From NCBI RefSeq assembly GCF_000819785.1, contig NZ_CDBK01000003.1:1-64000 (forward strand): DNA of 64,000 nt, in the 5' to 3' direction. The notes under the pieces are model-generated. The model did no database searches. It saw nothing but the letters and a program-made list of their open reading frames with translations, and was not told where the DNA came from. This document shows positions 38,980-47,732 of the stretch, piece by piece; position 1 is the first letter of the stretch; each line of letters starts with the position of its first letter. This DNA is from Aeromonas caviae. Its GTDB lineage: Bacteria; Pseudomonadota; Gammaproteobacteria; Enterobacterales; Aeromonadaceae. A program made the translations under genes and the position numbers.

Positions 38980-39009
38980 CTTGTGCTGGCGGCGACACGA
39001 CCCTTGGCA

Positions 39010-39453
39010 CTACCCCACCTTGAAGCTGCCCTTCATCAGGGCGAAGTGGCCCGGGAAGGAGCAGAAGAAGGTGAGATCCTTGCCCGCCAGGCCGTCGGTC
39101 TTGAAGGTGACGCTGGTGCTCTCGCCGCCCCCCACCAACTTGGTGTGGGCCAGGATCCTGGGGTCATCCTTGGGCAGGTAGTCGTGATCGACCCCGGCGC
39201 TCATGCCGGCGGTGGCGATGGCCTGATAGTCGGCGGTGTTGGCCAGCACCCAGTTGTGGCCCATGTTGGCCACCGGCAGCTTGCCCGTGTGATTGAGGGT
39301 CACCGTCACCTCCTTGCAGGTGGCCGGCACGCTCATCGCCGTCTGGTTGTACTGCATGGCGTCATTGCCTTCGATCACCAGTGCGCACTCGTCGGCCAGG
39401 ACCGGGGTGGCGAGGGAGCCAAGAAGCAGCAGGGTTAACACCTTTTTCATCAT
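39010..39453 (-). CDS. azu: Azurin (type 1 copper electron carrier)
   Basis: A 147-residue periplasmic cupredoxin with signal peptide cut near PVLA (residue 20). Copper ligands are visible: His in NMGHNWV, and Cys, His and Met in FFCSFPGHFALM. The disulfide cysteines of azurins (ECALVI and ATCKEV) are present. It shuttles electrons to periplasmic oxidoreductases. ATGs at 39453 and 39450 share an AGGAG site. Monocistronic. Confidence 0.93.
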   Translation of the reverse strand: MMKKVLTLLLLGSLATPVLADECALVIEGNDAMQYNQTAMSVPATCKEVTVTLNHTGKLPVANMGHNWVLANTADYQAIATAGMSAGVDHDYLPKDDPRILAHTKLVGGGESTSVTFKTDGLAGKDLTFFCSFPGHFALMKGSFKVG

Positions 39454-39749
39454 TTTCTCCTTTGATTGACGAAGGATGACAGCACAGGCATCTCGCCCCC
39501 GTGGGCGCGACCCGCAAAGATGCTGTCAGGATCGATCTTCATTGTATTCAAATGTCGCCGAAGGACGATGGCTTTTGGGCCAGCCTGAGGGCCCGGTCAC
39601 TTCTTTTCTCCCGACCCCGGGCCCAAAGCGGGTTGCTCACATCCCCGTCTGGCTTAATTATTTGCGGCCTTCCCGCCCACGGCCACTCGCCAACACCGCA
39701 GCCGTTGGCTAAGCTGCTCCCCCGTCGATGACTCCCGCGAGAATGAGAG

Positions 39750-40793
39750 ATGAAGTACCCCTTTGCGTCTGCGCTGACGCGCACCCTGCTGCTCTCCCTG
39801 ATCCTGCTGCTTGGCGCCTGCCAGCCGGCCCCGACCCAGACCCGCATCCAGGGCAATACCATGGGCACCTATTATGCGGTGACCCTGAGCGACCCCTTCC
39901 CCGGCGGACAGGGGGCACTGCATCAGGAGGTGGAGGCACTGCTGGCACGCCTGAACAAGGAGATCTCCACCTATGATCCGGGCTCCCTCATCTCCCGCTT
40001 CAATCAGGGAACGGGGCAGCCCCCCCAGGTCATCCCGGCCACCATGGCGAAGATTGTGCAACAGGGCATTGACGCCGGGCACCTCACCCGGAGGGTTCTC
40101 GATGTCACCGTGGGTCCCCTGGTCAACCTCTGGGGCTTCGGGCCGGACAAGCGCCCGGTCAGGCGGCCCGGCGCAGAGCAGATCGCCAAGGCGCGGGAGC
40201 GAGTCGGCATCGACAAGCTCACCCTGACCCCCGAGGGGGATCACTTCCTGCTCGGCAAGGCCATCCCAGACCTCTATCTGGATCTCTCCACCCTGGGCGA
40301 GGGGGCTGCCTCCGACGAGATAGCCGGGCTGCTGGAGCAAAAAGGGGTCCACAACTACCTCATCGAAGTGGCGGGGGCGGTGCGCAGCAAGGGGCACAAC
40401 GACAAGGGCAATCCCTGGCGGGTGGCCATCGTCGAGCCCTCGGACAGACCGGGCGCCATCGAGGATGTGGTGACCCCGAACGGCATGGCGGTGAGCACCG
40501 CCGGCAGCTATCGCAACTATTACGAGCTCGACGGCAAGCGCTACTCCCACATCATCGATCCTGCCACCGGCGAGCCCGTGACCCACAAGCTGGTCTCCGC
40601 CACCGTCATCACCCCCACGGCCCTGGAGGCCGATGCCCTCGACACCGCCCTCATGGTGATGGGCCCCGAGCGGGCGATGGCCTTTGCCAGGGAGCACAAG
40701 CTGGCGGTCTATCTCATCGAGAAGACCGCCACGGGCTTTGCCGCCAGCCACACCCCCGAGTTTGCTCCCTATCTGGTGCGCAAGCAGCCCTGA
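39750..40793 (+). CDS. apbE: FAD:protein FMN transferase lipoprotein (ApbE family)
   Basis: A 347-residue ApbE-type enzyme that attaches FMN covalently to Thr of flavoproteins such as NqrB/NqrC and RnfG. Lipobox LLGAC places an acylated Cys at about 24. The metal/FAD region (GEGAASDEIAGLL, NGMAVSTAG, HIIDPATGEP) is intact. Stand-alone here; no rnf or nqr genes in the window. Confidence 0.9.
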   Translation: MKYPFASALTRTLLLSLILLLGACQPAPTQTRIQGNTMGTYYAVTLSDPFPGGQGALHQEVEALLARLNKEISTYDPGSLISRFNQGTGQPPQVIPATMAKIVQQGIDAGHLTRRVLDVTVGPLVNLWGFGPDKRPVRRPGAEQIAKARERVGIDKLTLTPEGDHFLLGKAIPDLYLDLSTLGEGAASDEIAGLLEQKGVHNYLIEVAGAVRSKGHNDKGNPWRVAIVEPSDRPGAIEDVVTPNGMAVSTAGSYRNYYELDGKRYSHIIDPATGEPVTHKLVSATVITPTALEADALDTALMVMGPERAMAFAREHKLAVYLIEKTATGFAASHTPEFAPYLVRKQP

Positions 40794-40797
40794 ATGA

Positions 40798-40823
40798 CGA
40801 GGCCCCGCAGTGCGGGGCCTCGT
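40798..40823. terminator. Bidirectional terminator between apbE and hsp20
   Basis: Stem ACGAGGCCCCGC/GCGGGGCCTCGT with a short loop between convergent genes. T-runs are weak on both sides. Confidence 0.65.
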
Positions 40824-40834
40824 TCACTGACCGC

Positions 40835-41260
40835 CTATTCGATGGGGATGCGGTGGGGCGCGGGGCTGGCCGCCTGCTTGGGCAGGCGCAGGGTGAGGAT
40901 GCCGTTGTCAAAGCGGGCGCTCACCTGCTCTGGCGACACCTCCACCGGCAGCTCGACGCTGCGCGACACGCTGCCATAGTAGCGCTCGCTGCGCAGGGCC
41001 CGTTCATCCTTGTTCTGGCTGTCAAACTGGCGGATCTCCGCCTTCAGGGTCACCAGCTTGCCGTGCACGTCCACGTGGATGTCCTCCTTCGCCACCCCGG
41101 GCAATTCCGCCTGCAGCAGGTAGTCATCCCCGCTCTCCCGCAGATCCAGCTTGATCTGGCTGGGCAACGGGTCCCCGTGCAGGGGGCGGATGTAGAAGCC
41201 GGAGGCCATGTCGTGGAACAGATCATCAAACAGGCTGGTGCGACTTGGTAGCAAACTCAT
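40835..41260 (-). CDS. Small heat-shock protein (Hsp20/alpha-crystallin)
   Basis: A 141-residue chaperone with a full alpha-crystallin domain (from about IKLDLRESGDDYLLQAELPG) ending in NGILTLRLPK, and a short C-terminal tail with an IPI anchor motif (HRIPIE). It holds unfolded proteins. ATG 41260 has AAGGAGGG. A CTTGAAG element lies upstream on the minus strand (about 41333-41339), but a matching sigma-32 -10 was not convincing. Confidence 0.88.
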   Translation of the reverse strand: MSLLPSRTSLFDDLFHDMASGFYIRPLHGDPLPSQIKLDLRESGDDYLLQAELPGVAKEDIHVDVHGKLVTLKAEIRQFDSQNKDERALRSERYYGSVSRSVELPVEVSPEQVSARFDNGILTLRLPKQAASPAPHRIPIE

Positions 41261-41530
41261 CTGATCCCTCCTTGTGAGCGGGCAAGGGAGCAGACGGGCA
41301 CCCTGCCCTCTGCCGCCTCCCGCATGCTGACGCTCTTCAAGTCTAAAAACCGGGACAGCGCCTGCCAGTGCCAACTCGCCTTCCCTTGACCAGGATCAAA
41401 GGCAAGACACCCTTTTTTTCACCCAAGGTCTGCGGGAAAAACCGGGGGGCCTCCCCATGTGCAATTGCCTGCCTGCGGACTTTGGTGGCACACTTCTCCC
41501 ACCAGCCCGTAGCGCCTTGATGCCAGACAG

Positions 41531-43177
41531 ATGCAGACACCGGACTCCGTACCCGAGAAGAAACCCCAGCCCAAGCCCAAGCGCATCCTGCTGGTCAACG
41601 AACAGCGTTCCTTCCAGATGATGATGAAGGCGATGCTGATCAACATCGGCATCAACCGCATCACCTACACCAACTCCGCCGACGAGGCGCGCCGCCGCTG
41701 CCAGAAAGAGAGCTTCGACATCTATCTGCTCGACTATGAGCTGGGGGCGGGCGAGAACGGCCGCCAGTTGCTGGAAAGCCTGCGGGATCAGCAACTCATT
41801 CCGCCCCAGAGCGTGGTGATCATGGTCAGCAGCGACGGCTCCCGCGCCATGGTGCTGAGCGCGCTGGAAGCCGAGCCCGACGAATACCTGATGAAGCCCT
41901 TCTCCCAGGAGCAGTTCTCGTTTCGTCTCAAACGCGCCCTCGCCCGGCGCCAGGCGCTGGAGAGCGTCTTCAGCGCCCTCACCCGGGACGATCTGCCCGC
42001 CCTGGTGGAGGCCTGTGCCAAACAGGCGGACGCGGTGCCCCGCTTTGCCAACTTCTGCCGCTGCCTGCAGGCCGACACCCAGCTCAAGCTGGGCCAGGCC
42101 AAGGAGGCCCGCAGCCTGATGCGCCAGCTGCTGGCGGGGCAGGAGAACAGCTGGGCTCGCCTCACCCTGGGCAAGGCGTGCCATACCCTGGGTCTGCACG
42201 AGGAGGCGGTGAGCCACCTGCAAGCCACCCTGAAACACACCCCCCTGATGGTGGAGGCTTACCTCTGGCTCGCGGAATCCCTGCTGGCGCTGGGCAATGA
42301 CGAGCAGGCCCAGCAGGAGCTGCGCCGGGCGGTGGACATCTCTCCCCAATCGGTGCAGCTCTCCCGCCGTCTGGCGGAGGTGTGCCTGCAACGGCACGAC
42401 TACGCCCAGGCCAAGGACGTGCTGCTCGCCCTCATCGACTTGTCGCGCAACTCGATCCACCGCACGCCGCATTATCTCGGGGCCTATATCCAGACCCTCA
42501 CTCTCTACGCCCTCAACAGCAACGACGGCTACCACATCGCCAACCTGCAAAAGCAGGTCAACTCCGCCCTGTCGCGCATCCGCGACTCCCTGATGATGTC
42601 GGAGTTCAACTACCCGGTGTTCGAGCAGATCTGCCAGGCCCGGGTGCGCATCGCCCTGGGGGAGCTGCTCAAGGGCAAAAAGATGCTCTATCGCGCCAAC
42701 CAGAACTGGCTGGACGAACCCGCCACCATGCCTCCGGCCCTCCTTGGCGAGACCATACTCGCCCTCTATCAGCTCGGGGAGTTCGAGTACGCCGAGAGCC
42801 TGCAATCCCTGCTGGCGGAGGATGAGGATCGGCTGCTCACCACCTGCATCCAGGTGACCCGGGATGACAAGACGGTGCAGGAGCGGCGCCAGCGCTATCA
42901 GCAGCTCAACGATCTGGGCATCAAGGCCTATCAGGCCGGGGAGCTGGAGCAGGCCCTCGGCCACTTTCGCGAGGCCCTGCGCCGGGCGCCCGCCAATACC
43001 GGCGCCGCCCTCAACAAGATCCAGGTGCTGCTGCAACTCATGCAGAAGAACCGCAAGAGCCCGGAGTTTGGCGCCGAGTGCAAGGAGACCCTGGAGGTGC
43101 TGGAGGGCATCCCCCTCAACCCCGCCCAGCAGGAACGTTTTCGCAAGCTGCGCCAGGAATATCATCAGCACAGCTGA
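41531..43177 (+). CDS. Receiver-domain protein with TPR array
   Basis: 548 residues. Residues 18-135 form a CheY-like receiver: phosphoacceptor Asp68 (LLDYEL), switch Ser100/101 and Lys122 (YLMKPFS). Only one of the usual N-terminal acidic pair is present (LLVNEQ). The remainder is a chain of TPR-like helical repeats (e.g. SWARLTLGKACHTLGLHEEA; LGIKAYQAGELEQALGHFRE). There is no DNA-binding or enzymatic output, so it probably works by protein contacts, as suggested for VieB-type proteins. No kinase is adjacent. Confidence 0.82.
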   Translation: MQTPDSVPEKKPQPKPKRILLVNEQRSFQMMMKAMLINIGINRITYTNSADEARRRCQKESFDIYLLDYELGAGENGRQLLESLRDQQLIPPQSVVIMVSSDGSRAMVLSALEAEPDEYLMKPFSQEQFSFRLKRALARRQALESVFSALTRDDLPALVEACAKQADAVPRFANFCRCLQADTQLKLGQAKEARSLMRQLLAGQENSWARLTLGKACHTLGLHEEAVSHLQATLKHTPLMVEAYLWLAESLLALGNDEQAQQELRRAVDISPQSVQLSRRLAEVCLQRHDYAQAKDVLLALIDLSRNSIHRTPHYLGAYIQTLTLYALNSNDGYHIANLQKQVNSALSRIRDSLMMSEFNYPVFEQICQARVRIALGELLKGKKMLYRANQNWLDEPATMPPALLGETILALYQLGEFEYAESLQSLLAEDEDRLLTTCIQVTRDDKTVQERRQRYQQLNDLGIKAYQAGELEQALGHFREALRRAPANTGAALNKIQVLLQLMQKNRKSPEFGAECKETLEVLEGIPLNPAQQERFRKLRQEYHQHS

Positions 43178-43237
43178 TATCCCCCCTCCTCCCCTCACCT
43201 ATGCTGATACTGACTCAGGGAAGGGAGGGGCAACACC

Positions 43238-44200
43238 ATGGCAATGTGCCGATACCTGGTGGCCGATGGCCGCCACTGCACCGAAGAGGCAGGGGATCAT
43301 GATCTCTGCCGCTGGCACGACCCCGCTGCGGCCCACAACACCCCTGATACCGCCGAGGCGCTGGAGCGCTATGTGCGCCAGGGAGGCCTGTGTCACGGCC
43401 TGCAACTGGCCCGCGCCGAGCTGGCGGATCTCAACCTGGTGAACAGGCAGGGTCCGGAGGGATTCTTGCTGGAGCAGTGCAACCTCTATCGCGCCAATCT
43501 GCGAGGTGCCCATCTCTACGGCATTCGCATCAAGGGCGGCAGCCTGATGAAGGCCGATCTGAGCGAAGCGAACCTCCACTGCGCCACCCTCGACGACGTC
43601 AACCTGCTCGGCATCCGCTGGAAGAACACCCGCCTCGACAACCTGGAGACGGGCAAGCGGCTGATGCAGGACAGAAAGGGGCGCCGCGAGCGGGACCCGG
43701 CGCAGGCCCGCGTCTGGTTCAAGGAGGCGGAGGAGACCTACCGGGATCTGCGCAAGGCCTCCGAGGCCCAGGGCATCTTCACCATGTCCGGTCGCTACAT
43801 CCAGCAGGAGCTCACCATGCGCCGCCTGCAGATGCCGTTCTGGTCCTACCGCCGCTTCGCCTCCTGGATAGTGGATCTCTTCTGCGGCTACGGCGAGGCC
43901 CCCATGCGGGTGGTGCTTTTTTCCCTGCTGCTCATCGTCATCTGCAGCATTTTTTACTTCTTCTGCGGCCTCAACTTCGCGGGCACCCACCTCATCTATC
44001 GCCCGGACGCCCCCCTGGAGCAGAACGCCATCTTCCTGATGGAGTGCCTCTACTACAGCGTGGTGACCTTCACGACGCTGGGGTATGGGGACTTCACCCC
44101 GGTGGGGTTGTCGCGGATCTTTGCCGCCTTCGAAGCCTTTACCGGCAGCTTCACGCTGGCCCTGTTCGTGGTGGTGTTTGTCAAGAAGATGACCCGCTAG
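43238..44200 (+). CDS. Pentapeptide-repeat potassium channel with Cys/His head
   Basis: 320 residues. An N-terminal Cys4-Cys14-Cys24-x2-His27 cluster looks like a small metal site. Pentapeptide repeats follow (about 55-137: ANLRG, ADLSE, ANLHC, ATLDD, VNLLG). A basic linker leads to a two-helix ion-channel module: TM about 223-245, pore with the potassium filter TLGYGD (280-285), and last TM about 292-316. It is a predicted inner-membrane potassium channel gated by the cytoplasmic head. Strong AGGGAGGGG site. Monocistronic. Confidence 0.85.
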   Translation: MAMCRYLVADGRHCTEEAGDHDLCRWHDPAAAHNTPDTAEALERYVRQGGLCHGLQLARAELADLNLVNRQGPEGFLLEQCNLYRANLRGAHLYGIRIKGGSLMKADLSEANLHCATLDDVNLLGIRWKNTRLDNLETGKRLMQDRKGRRERDPAQARVWFKEAEETYRDLRKASEAQGIFTMSGRYIQQELTMRRLQMPFWSYRRFASWIVDLFCGYGEAPMRVVLFSLLLIVICSIFYFFCGLNFAGTHLIYRPDAPLEQNAIFLMECLYYSVVTFTTLGYGDFTPVGLSRIFAAFEAFTGSFTLALFVVVFVKKMTR

Positions 44201-44452
44201 AAACCTGTCCACGATCTTGCTGGGAAGCCGCTTCCAAGGCTCATGTGCTGCTCGCTTGTGTGTCGCCAGGCGCTCCCATGTATACATATGCACTCAGGTT
44301 CCTCTGCTGCGCTTTATCTTGCTGACAGCCTCTTGCGACAGATCGTGAACAGATTCCCGAGCCGCTGCGCCAGTCACAGCCCCCGAACTTGCATCCATCG
44401 CGGATTCCTAGTCCAATAAGCGACGAACAAAAACGACATGAGCACCCCGAAC

Positions 44453-45259
44453 ATGAAGATCATCTCTTTCAATATCAATGGCCTGCGCGCCCGTCTTCAT
44501 CAGTTGCAAGCCCTTATCGACAAGCATCAGCCGGACGTGATCGGCCTGCAGGAGATCAAGGTGCACGACGAAGCCTTCCCGGTCGCGGATGTGGAGGCCA
44601 TGGGCTACCACGTGGTCTTCCACGGCCAGAAGGGGCACTACGGGGTCGCCATCATGAGCAAGCAGGCTCCCATCGAGGTGCAAAAGGGCTTCCCCACCGA
44701 TCCGGAAGATGCCCAGCGCCGCATGATCATGACCAGCTTCAAGCGGGAAGACGGCTCCGTCATCAAGGTGATGAACGGCTACTTCCCCCAGGGGGAGAGC
44801 CAGGATCACGAGACCAAGTTCCCGGCCAAGCAGAAGTTCTATGAAGACCTGCAGCACTACCTCGAGACCCACCACACCCCGGACGACCAGATAGCGCTGA
44901 TCGGGGATATGAACATCTCCCCCACGGATCTCGACATCGGCATCGGCGAGGCGAACCGCAAGCGCTGGCTGCGGGATGGCAAGTGCTCCTTCCTGCCCAT
45001 CGAGCGTGAATGGATGGAGCGGCTCAAGGGGTTCGGCCTCACCGACACCTTCCGCGCCGCCAACCCCACCGAGTGCGAGCGCTTCTCCTGGTTCGACTAC
45101 CGCTCCAGGGGCTTTGACGAGAACCGGGGCCTGCGCATCGACCTCATCATGGCCTCCGACGCCCTCAAGGACAAAGTGACCGAGACCGGCATCGACTACG
45201 AGCTGCGCGGCATCGACAAACCCTCGGATCACGCCCCCATCTGGACCTGCTTCGCCTGA
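44453..45259 (+). CDS. xthA: Exodeoxyribonuclease III
   Basis: A 268-residue AP endonuclease / 3'-5' exonuclease, the same length as E. coli XthA. Conserved motifs: [18 protein letters not shown] (catalytic Glu), [20 protein letters not shown] and KPSDHAPIW (catalytic Asp-His). It repairs abasic sites. ATG 44453 matches the family start; an ATG at 44438 would add five residues. Confidence 0.93.
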   Translation: MKIISFNINGLRARLHQLQALIDKHQPDVIGLQEIKVHDEAFPVADVEAMGYHVVFHGQKGHYGVAIMSKQAPIEVQKGFPTDPEDAQRRMIMTSFKREDGSVIKVMNGYFPQGESQDHETKFPAKQKFYEDLQHYLETHHTPDDQIALIGDMNISPTDLDIGIGEANRKRWLRDGKCSFLPIEREWMERLKGFGLTDTFRAANPTECERFSWFDYRSRGFDENRGLRIDLIMASDALKDKVTETGIDYELRGIDKPSDHAPIWTCFA

Positions 45260-45294
45260 TCCCCACGCCAGGCTAGCCCTCGCCAAAAGAACCT

Positions 45295-45319
45295 GCCCCC
45301 GCCCATGCGGGGGCTTTTT
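45295..45319 (+). terminator. Intrinsic terminator of xthA
   Basis: Stem GCCCCCGC/GCGGGGGC, loop CCAT, followed by five T. Confidence 0.9.
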
Positions 45320-45442
45320 CTGTTCACTGCCCCGCCCTTTCTTAATCCATGTCAATTCCCAGGCAGACGGCGCTTGCCAGGCCTTGACCTTCTCCTTTCG
45401 GCAAGGTTTAGATTCGGCCCATCCGTCACAGGGAAACCACCC

Positions 45443-45931
45443 ATGCTCTCATCGAGATTGCCCACCACGTTCATCGCCCGGCTGTTGCTGGGGCTGATGC
45501 TCGTCTGCAATCTCACCCTGTGCATCGGCTGGCATGGGGCGGCCACCGCCCTGCCAAGTGACGCATCCGCATCAATCCTGGCTCCGGCGCAGTCCCCTTT
45601 GTCTCATGGACGGCACCAGAGCGAGCCGATGCAGCACACCGCCATGCACCAGGCCGACACAGCCTCCCTCTCCTGCCACGGCGGCCCCCTGAGTGAGGCG
45701 GCCCCGCCCGGGGAGGAGTGCCAGATGCAGAGCGGCCTCTTCGGCGCCACCAGTGCGCCGCCCCTGCTCGGCCTGCTGCTGTCACTGCTGCTTCCCCTGC
45801 TGTTGCTCCCTTCGTGGCGCCTCGCCCCCCTGCTGGACAACTGGTTGCGGGATCCCTTCCTGCGCCTGCGTGGTGCCCACCCTCCCTCCTGGCCGCGCCG
45901 ACACCTGATGCTGTCGGTGCTGCGCCACTAG
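45443..45931 (+). CDS. Membrane protein with Cys/His/Met-rich periplasmic segment, copper locus
   Basis: 162 residues: an N-terminal hydrophobic helix, a segment rich in His, Met and Cys (MQHTAMHQADTASLSCHGG; EECQMQ), then a Leu-rich transmembrane stretch. It resembles the CopL/DUF2946-like small proteins that precede copper-export genes, but family membership is not certain. Start 45443 has AGGGAAA and opens the first helix. A hairpin separates it from cusBAF; a sensor or metal-relay role is inference. Confidence 0.55.
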   Translation: MLSSRLPTTFIARLLLGLMLVCNLTLCIGWHGAATALPSDASASILAPAQSPLSHGRHQSEPMQHTAMHQADTASLSCHGGPLSEAAPPGEECQMQSGLFGATSAPPLLGLLLSLLLPLLLLPSWRLAPLLDNWLRDPFLRLRGAHPPSWPRRHLMLSVLRH

Positions 45932-45953
45932 AAAGCGCTTCTCTCGCGGCAGC

Positions 45954-45976
45954 GGCAAGCCTCGGCTTGCCCGTTT
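45954..45976 (+). terminator. Hairpin between the Cys/His-rich gene and cusB
   Basis: GGCAAGCC and GGCTTGCC separated by only two bases (so the effective loop is larger), followed by CGTTTT. It could be a terminator or a regulated attenuator ahead of cusBAF. Confidence 0.5.
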
Positions 45977-46131
45977 TCTGCCGCCTTGCCTGACCCTGCG
46001 CCCTGGCCAAACCGGCCCGCTCGCAGGGAGCCGTGCGCGCTGACACAGCTGCGCCCCGTTTGCCGCCTCGTGGTGATGCCCTGCCCGCACGCACCACCAC
46101 ACTGGCGGCCTGACAGAAGAGAAGAGATACC

Positions 46132-46218
46132 ATGTCATCCACCCCCGTTATCCGGTCTGCCTGCGCGCAGCCGTGCCAACCCTCCCTTCGCCTCCCGCGC
46201 GCCGGAGGCTTGTCATGA
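46132..46218 (+). CDS. Possible 28-codon leader ORF with CxxxC motif upstream of cusB
   Basis: ATG after AGAAGAGAAGAG encodes a 28-residue peptide containing CAQPC and ending in a TGA that overlaps the cusB ATG (ATGA). Tight coupling and a C-x3-C motif recall small upstream ORFs that sense copper during translation. The alternative is that it is only chance open frame in a GC-rich leader. Confidence 0.4.
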   Translation: MSSTPVIRSACAQPCQPSLRLPRAGGLS

Positions 46219-47732
46219 ACAAGACGTTGTTGATGTCCGCCCTGCTGCTGACCCTCGGCGCTGGTGGCGGCTACTGGGCCGCCAAACAGACCTCCGATGG
46301 CGCCAGCGCCAAAGAGAAGACGCCCCTTTACTGGGTCAACCCCATGGATCCCCGCGACAAGCGCGATGCCCCCGCCAAGGACAACATGGGGATGGACTTC
46401 ATCCCCGTCTATGAGGAAAAACAGGGCGGCTCACCGGGCACCGTCACCATCAGCCCGGAGATCCAGCAGAATCTTGGGGTGCGGCTCGCCAAGGTGGAGA
46501 AGCTGCCCATCCACCAGCAGATCGAGACGGTGGGCTACGTCGGCTATGACGAGGACCGGCTGGAGGCGGTCAACGCCCGCATGGCAGGCTGGATCCGCAC
46601 CCTCGCCATCAAGAGCGAGGGGCAGCAAGTGAGCAAAGGCCGCCTGATTTACGAGCTCTACGCCCCGGATCTGGTCAACGCCCAGCACGAGTATCTGCTG
46701 GCGCTCAACACCGCCAACCCCCTGCTGCTGCGCGCCGCCGAGGGCAAGCTCAAGTCCCTGCAGGTACCGGCGGATCAGATTGCGGCCCTCAAGGGCAGCC
46801 GCCAGGTGCAGGAGACGGTGCGCATCTATGCCCCGAGCAGCGGTTATGTCTCCGAGCTGAAGGTGCGCGAGGGCCAGTATGTGGAGCCCGCCGCGGCGCT
46901 CTTTAACATCAGTACCCTCAAACAGGTGTGGGTCAGTGCCGAGGTGTTCGAACGCCAGGCGGCCCAGCTGAAGGTGGGCGATCCGGTCACCATGACCCTG
47001 GATTACGCTCCCGGCCGCAGCTGGCAGGGCCGGGTCGATTACCTCTACCCGACTCTGGATGCCACCACCCGTACTCTCAAGGTACGGCTGCGCTTTGCCA
47101 ACCCGGACGAGTTTCTGAAGCCCAATATGTTCGCCAAGGTGACGATTCAGGCGGGCAAGGGAGAGCCGCAATTGGTGGTGCCGAGCGAAGCGGTGATCCG
47201 CACCGGCAGCCAGGACAGGCTGGTGCTGGCGCTGGGGGATGGCAGCTTCAAGTCGGTCGCCGTCACCCTGGGCCCCCAGTTTGGCGACAAGGTTGCCATC
47301 CGGGAGGGAGTTGAAGCGGGGGACAGTATCGTCAGCTCGGCCCAGTTCCTGCTCGACTCCGAATCGGCCATCGATTCCGACTTCCAGCGCATGACGGCGG
47401 TGCACCCCGCCCAGGTGTGGACCCAGGGCGAGGTTGAAAGCATCGATCTGGCCAACCGCACCCTGATGGTCTCCCACCACCCCATCCCCGAGTGGCAGTG
47501 GCCCGCCATGGAGATGGAGTTCACCGTGGCGGACGGGGTCGACATCAGCAAGCTCACCGAAGGGCAGACCCTGCATCTGCAAGTGATGCAGGAGGGGGAT
47601 GAGTACCGCATCACCACCATCCACCAGGAGAAGGCATCCACTACTGACGGCGGCGCCAAACCTGCAACGGATGCGATGGGGAAGATGGAAGGCATGGACC
47701 ATAGCCAGCACGATATGGGAGCCAAATCATGA
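46215..47732 (+). CDS. cusB: CusB-like periplasmic adaptor with heavy-metal-binding head and CusF-like tail
   Basis: A 505-residue RND adaptor. After an N-terminal anchor, a heavy-metal-binding segment appears ([10 protein letters not shown]...[11 protein letters not shown], about 39-66). The hairpin/lipoyl and barrel core follow. From about 403 to 472 there is an extra CusF-like domain ([19 protein letters not shown] has the Trp and Met copper-site residues), then a His/Met tail ([11 protein letters not shown]). It links CusA to an outer-membrane channel for Cu(I)/Ag(I) export. ATG 46215 follows GGAGG; it overlaps cusA by four bases. Confidence 0.88.
   Translation: MNKTLLMSALLLTLGAGGGYWAAKQTSDGASAKEKTPLYWVNPMDPRDKRDAPAKDNMGMDFIPVYEEKQGGSPGTVTISPEIQQNLGVRLAKVEKLPIHQQIETVGYVGYDEDRLEAVNARMAGWIRTLAIKSEGQQVSKGRLIYELYAPDLVNAQHEYLLALNTANPLLLRAAEGKLKSLQVPADQIAALKGSRQVQETVRIYAPSSGYVSELKVREGQYVEPAAALFNISTLKQVWVSAEVFERQAAQLKVGDPVTMTLDYAPGRSWQGRVDYLYPTLDATTRTLKVRLRFANPDEFLKPNMFAKVTIQAGKGEPQLVVPSEAVIRTGSQDRLVLALGDGSFKSVAVTLGPQFGDKVAIREGVEAGDSIVSSAQFLLDSESAIDSDFQRMTAVHPAQVWTQGEVESIDLANRTLMVSHHPIPEWQWPAMEMEFTVADGVDISKLTEGQTLHLQVMQEGDEYRITTIHQEKASTTDGGAKPATDAMGKMEGMDHSQHDMGAKS

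Noticed and set aside
41261-41345. A sigma-32 promoter for the small heat-shock gene
   Set aside because: CTTGAAG is present on the minus strand, but no CCCCAT-like -10 lies at the right distance.
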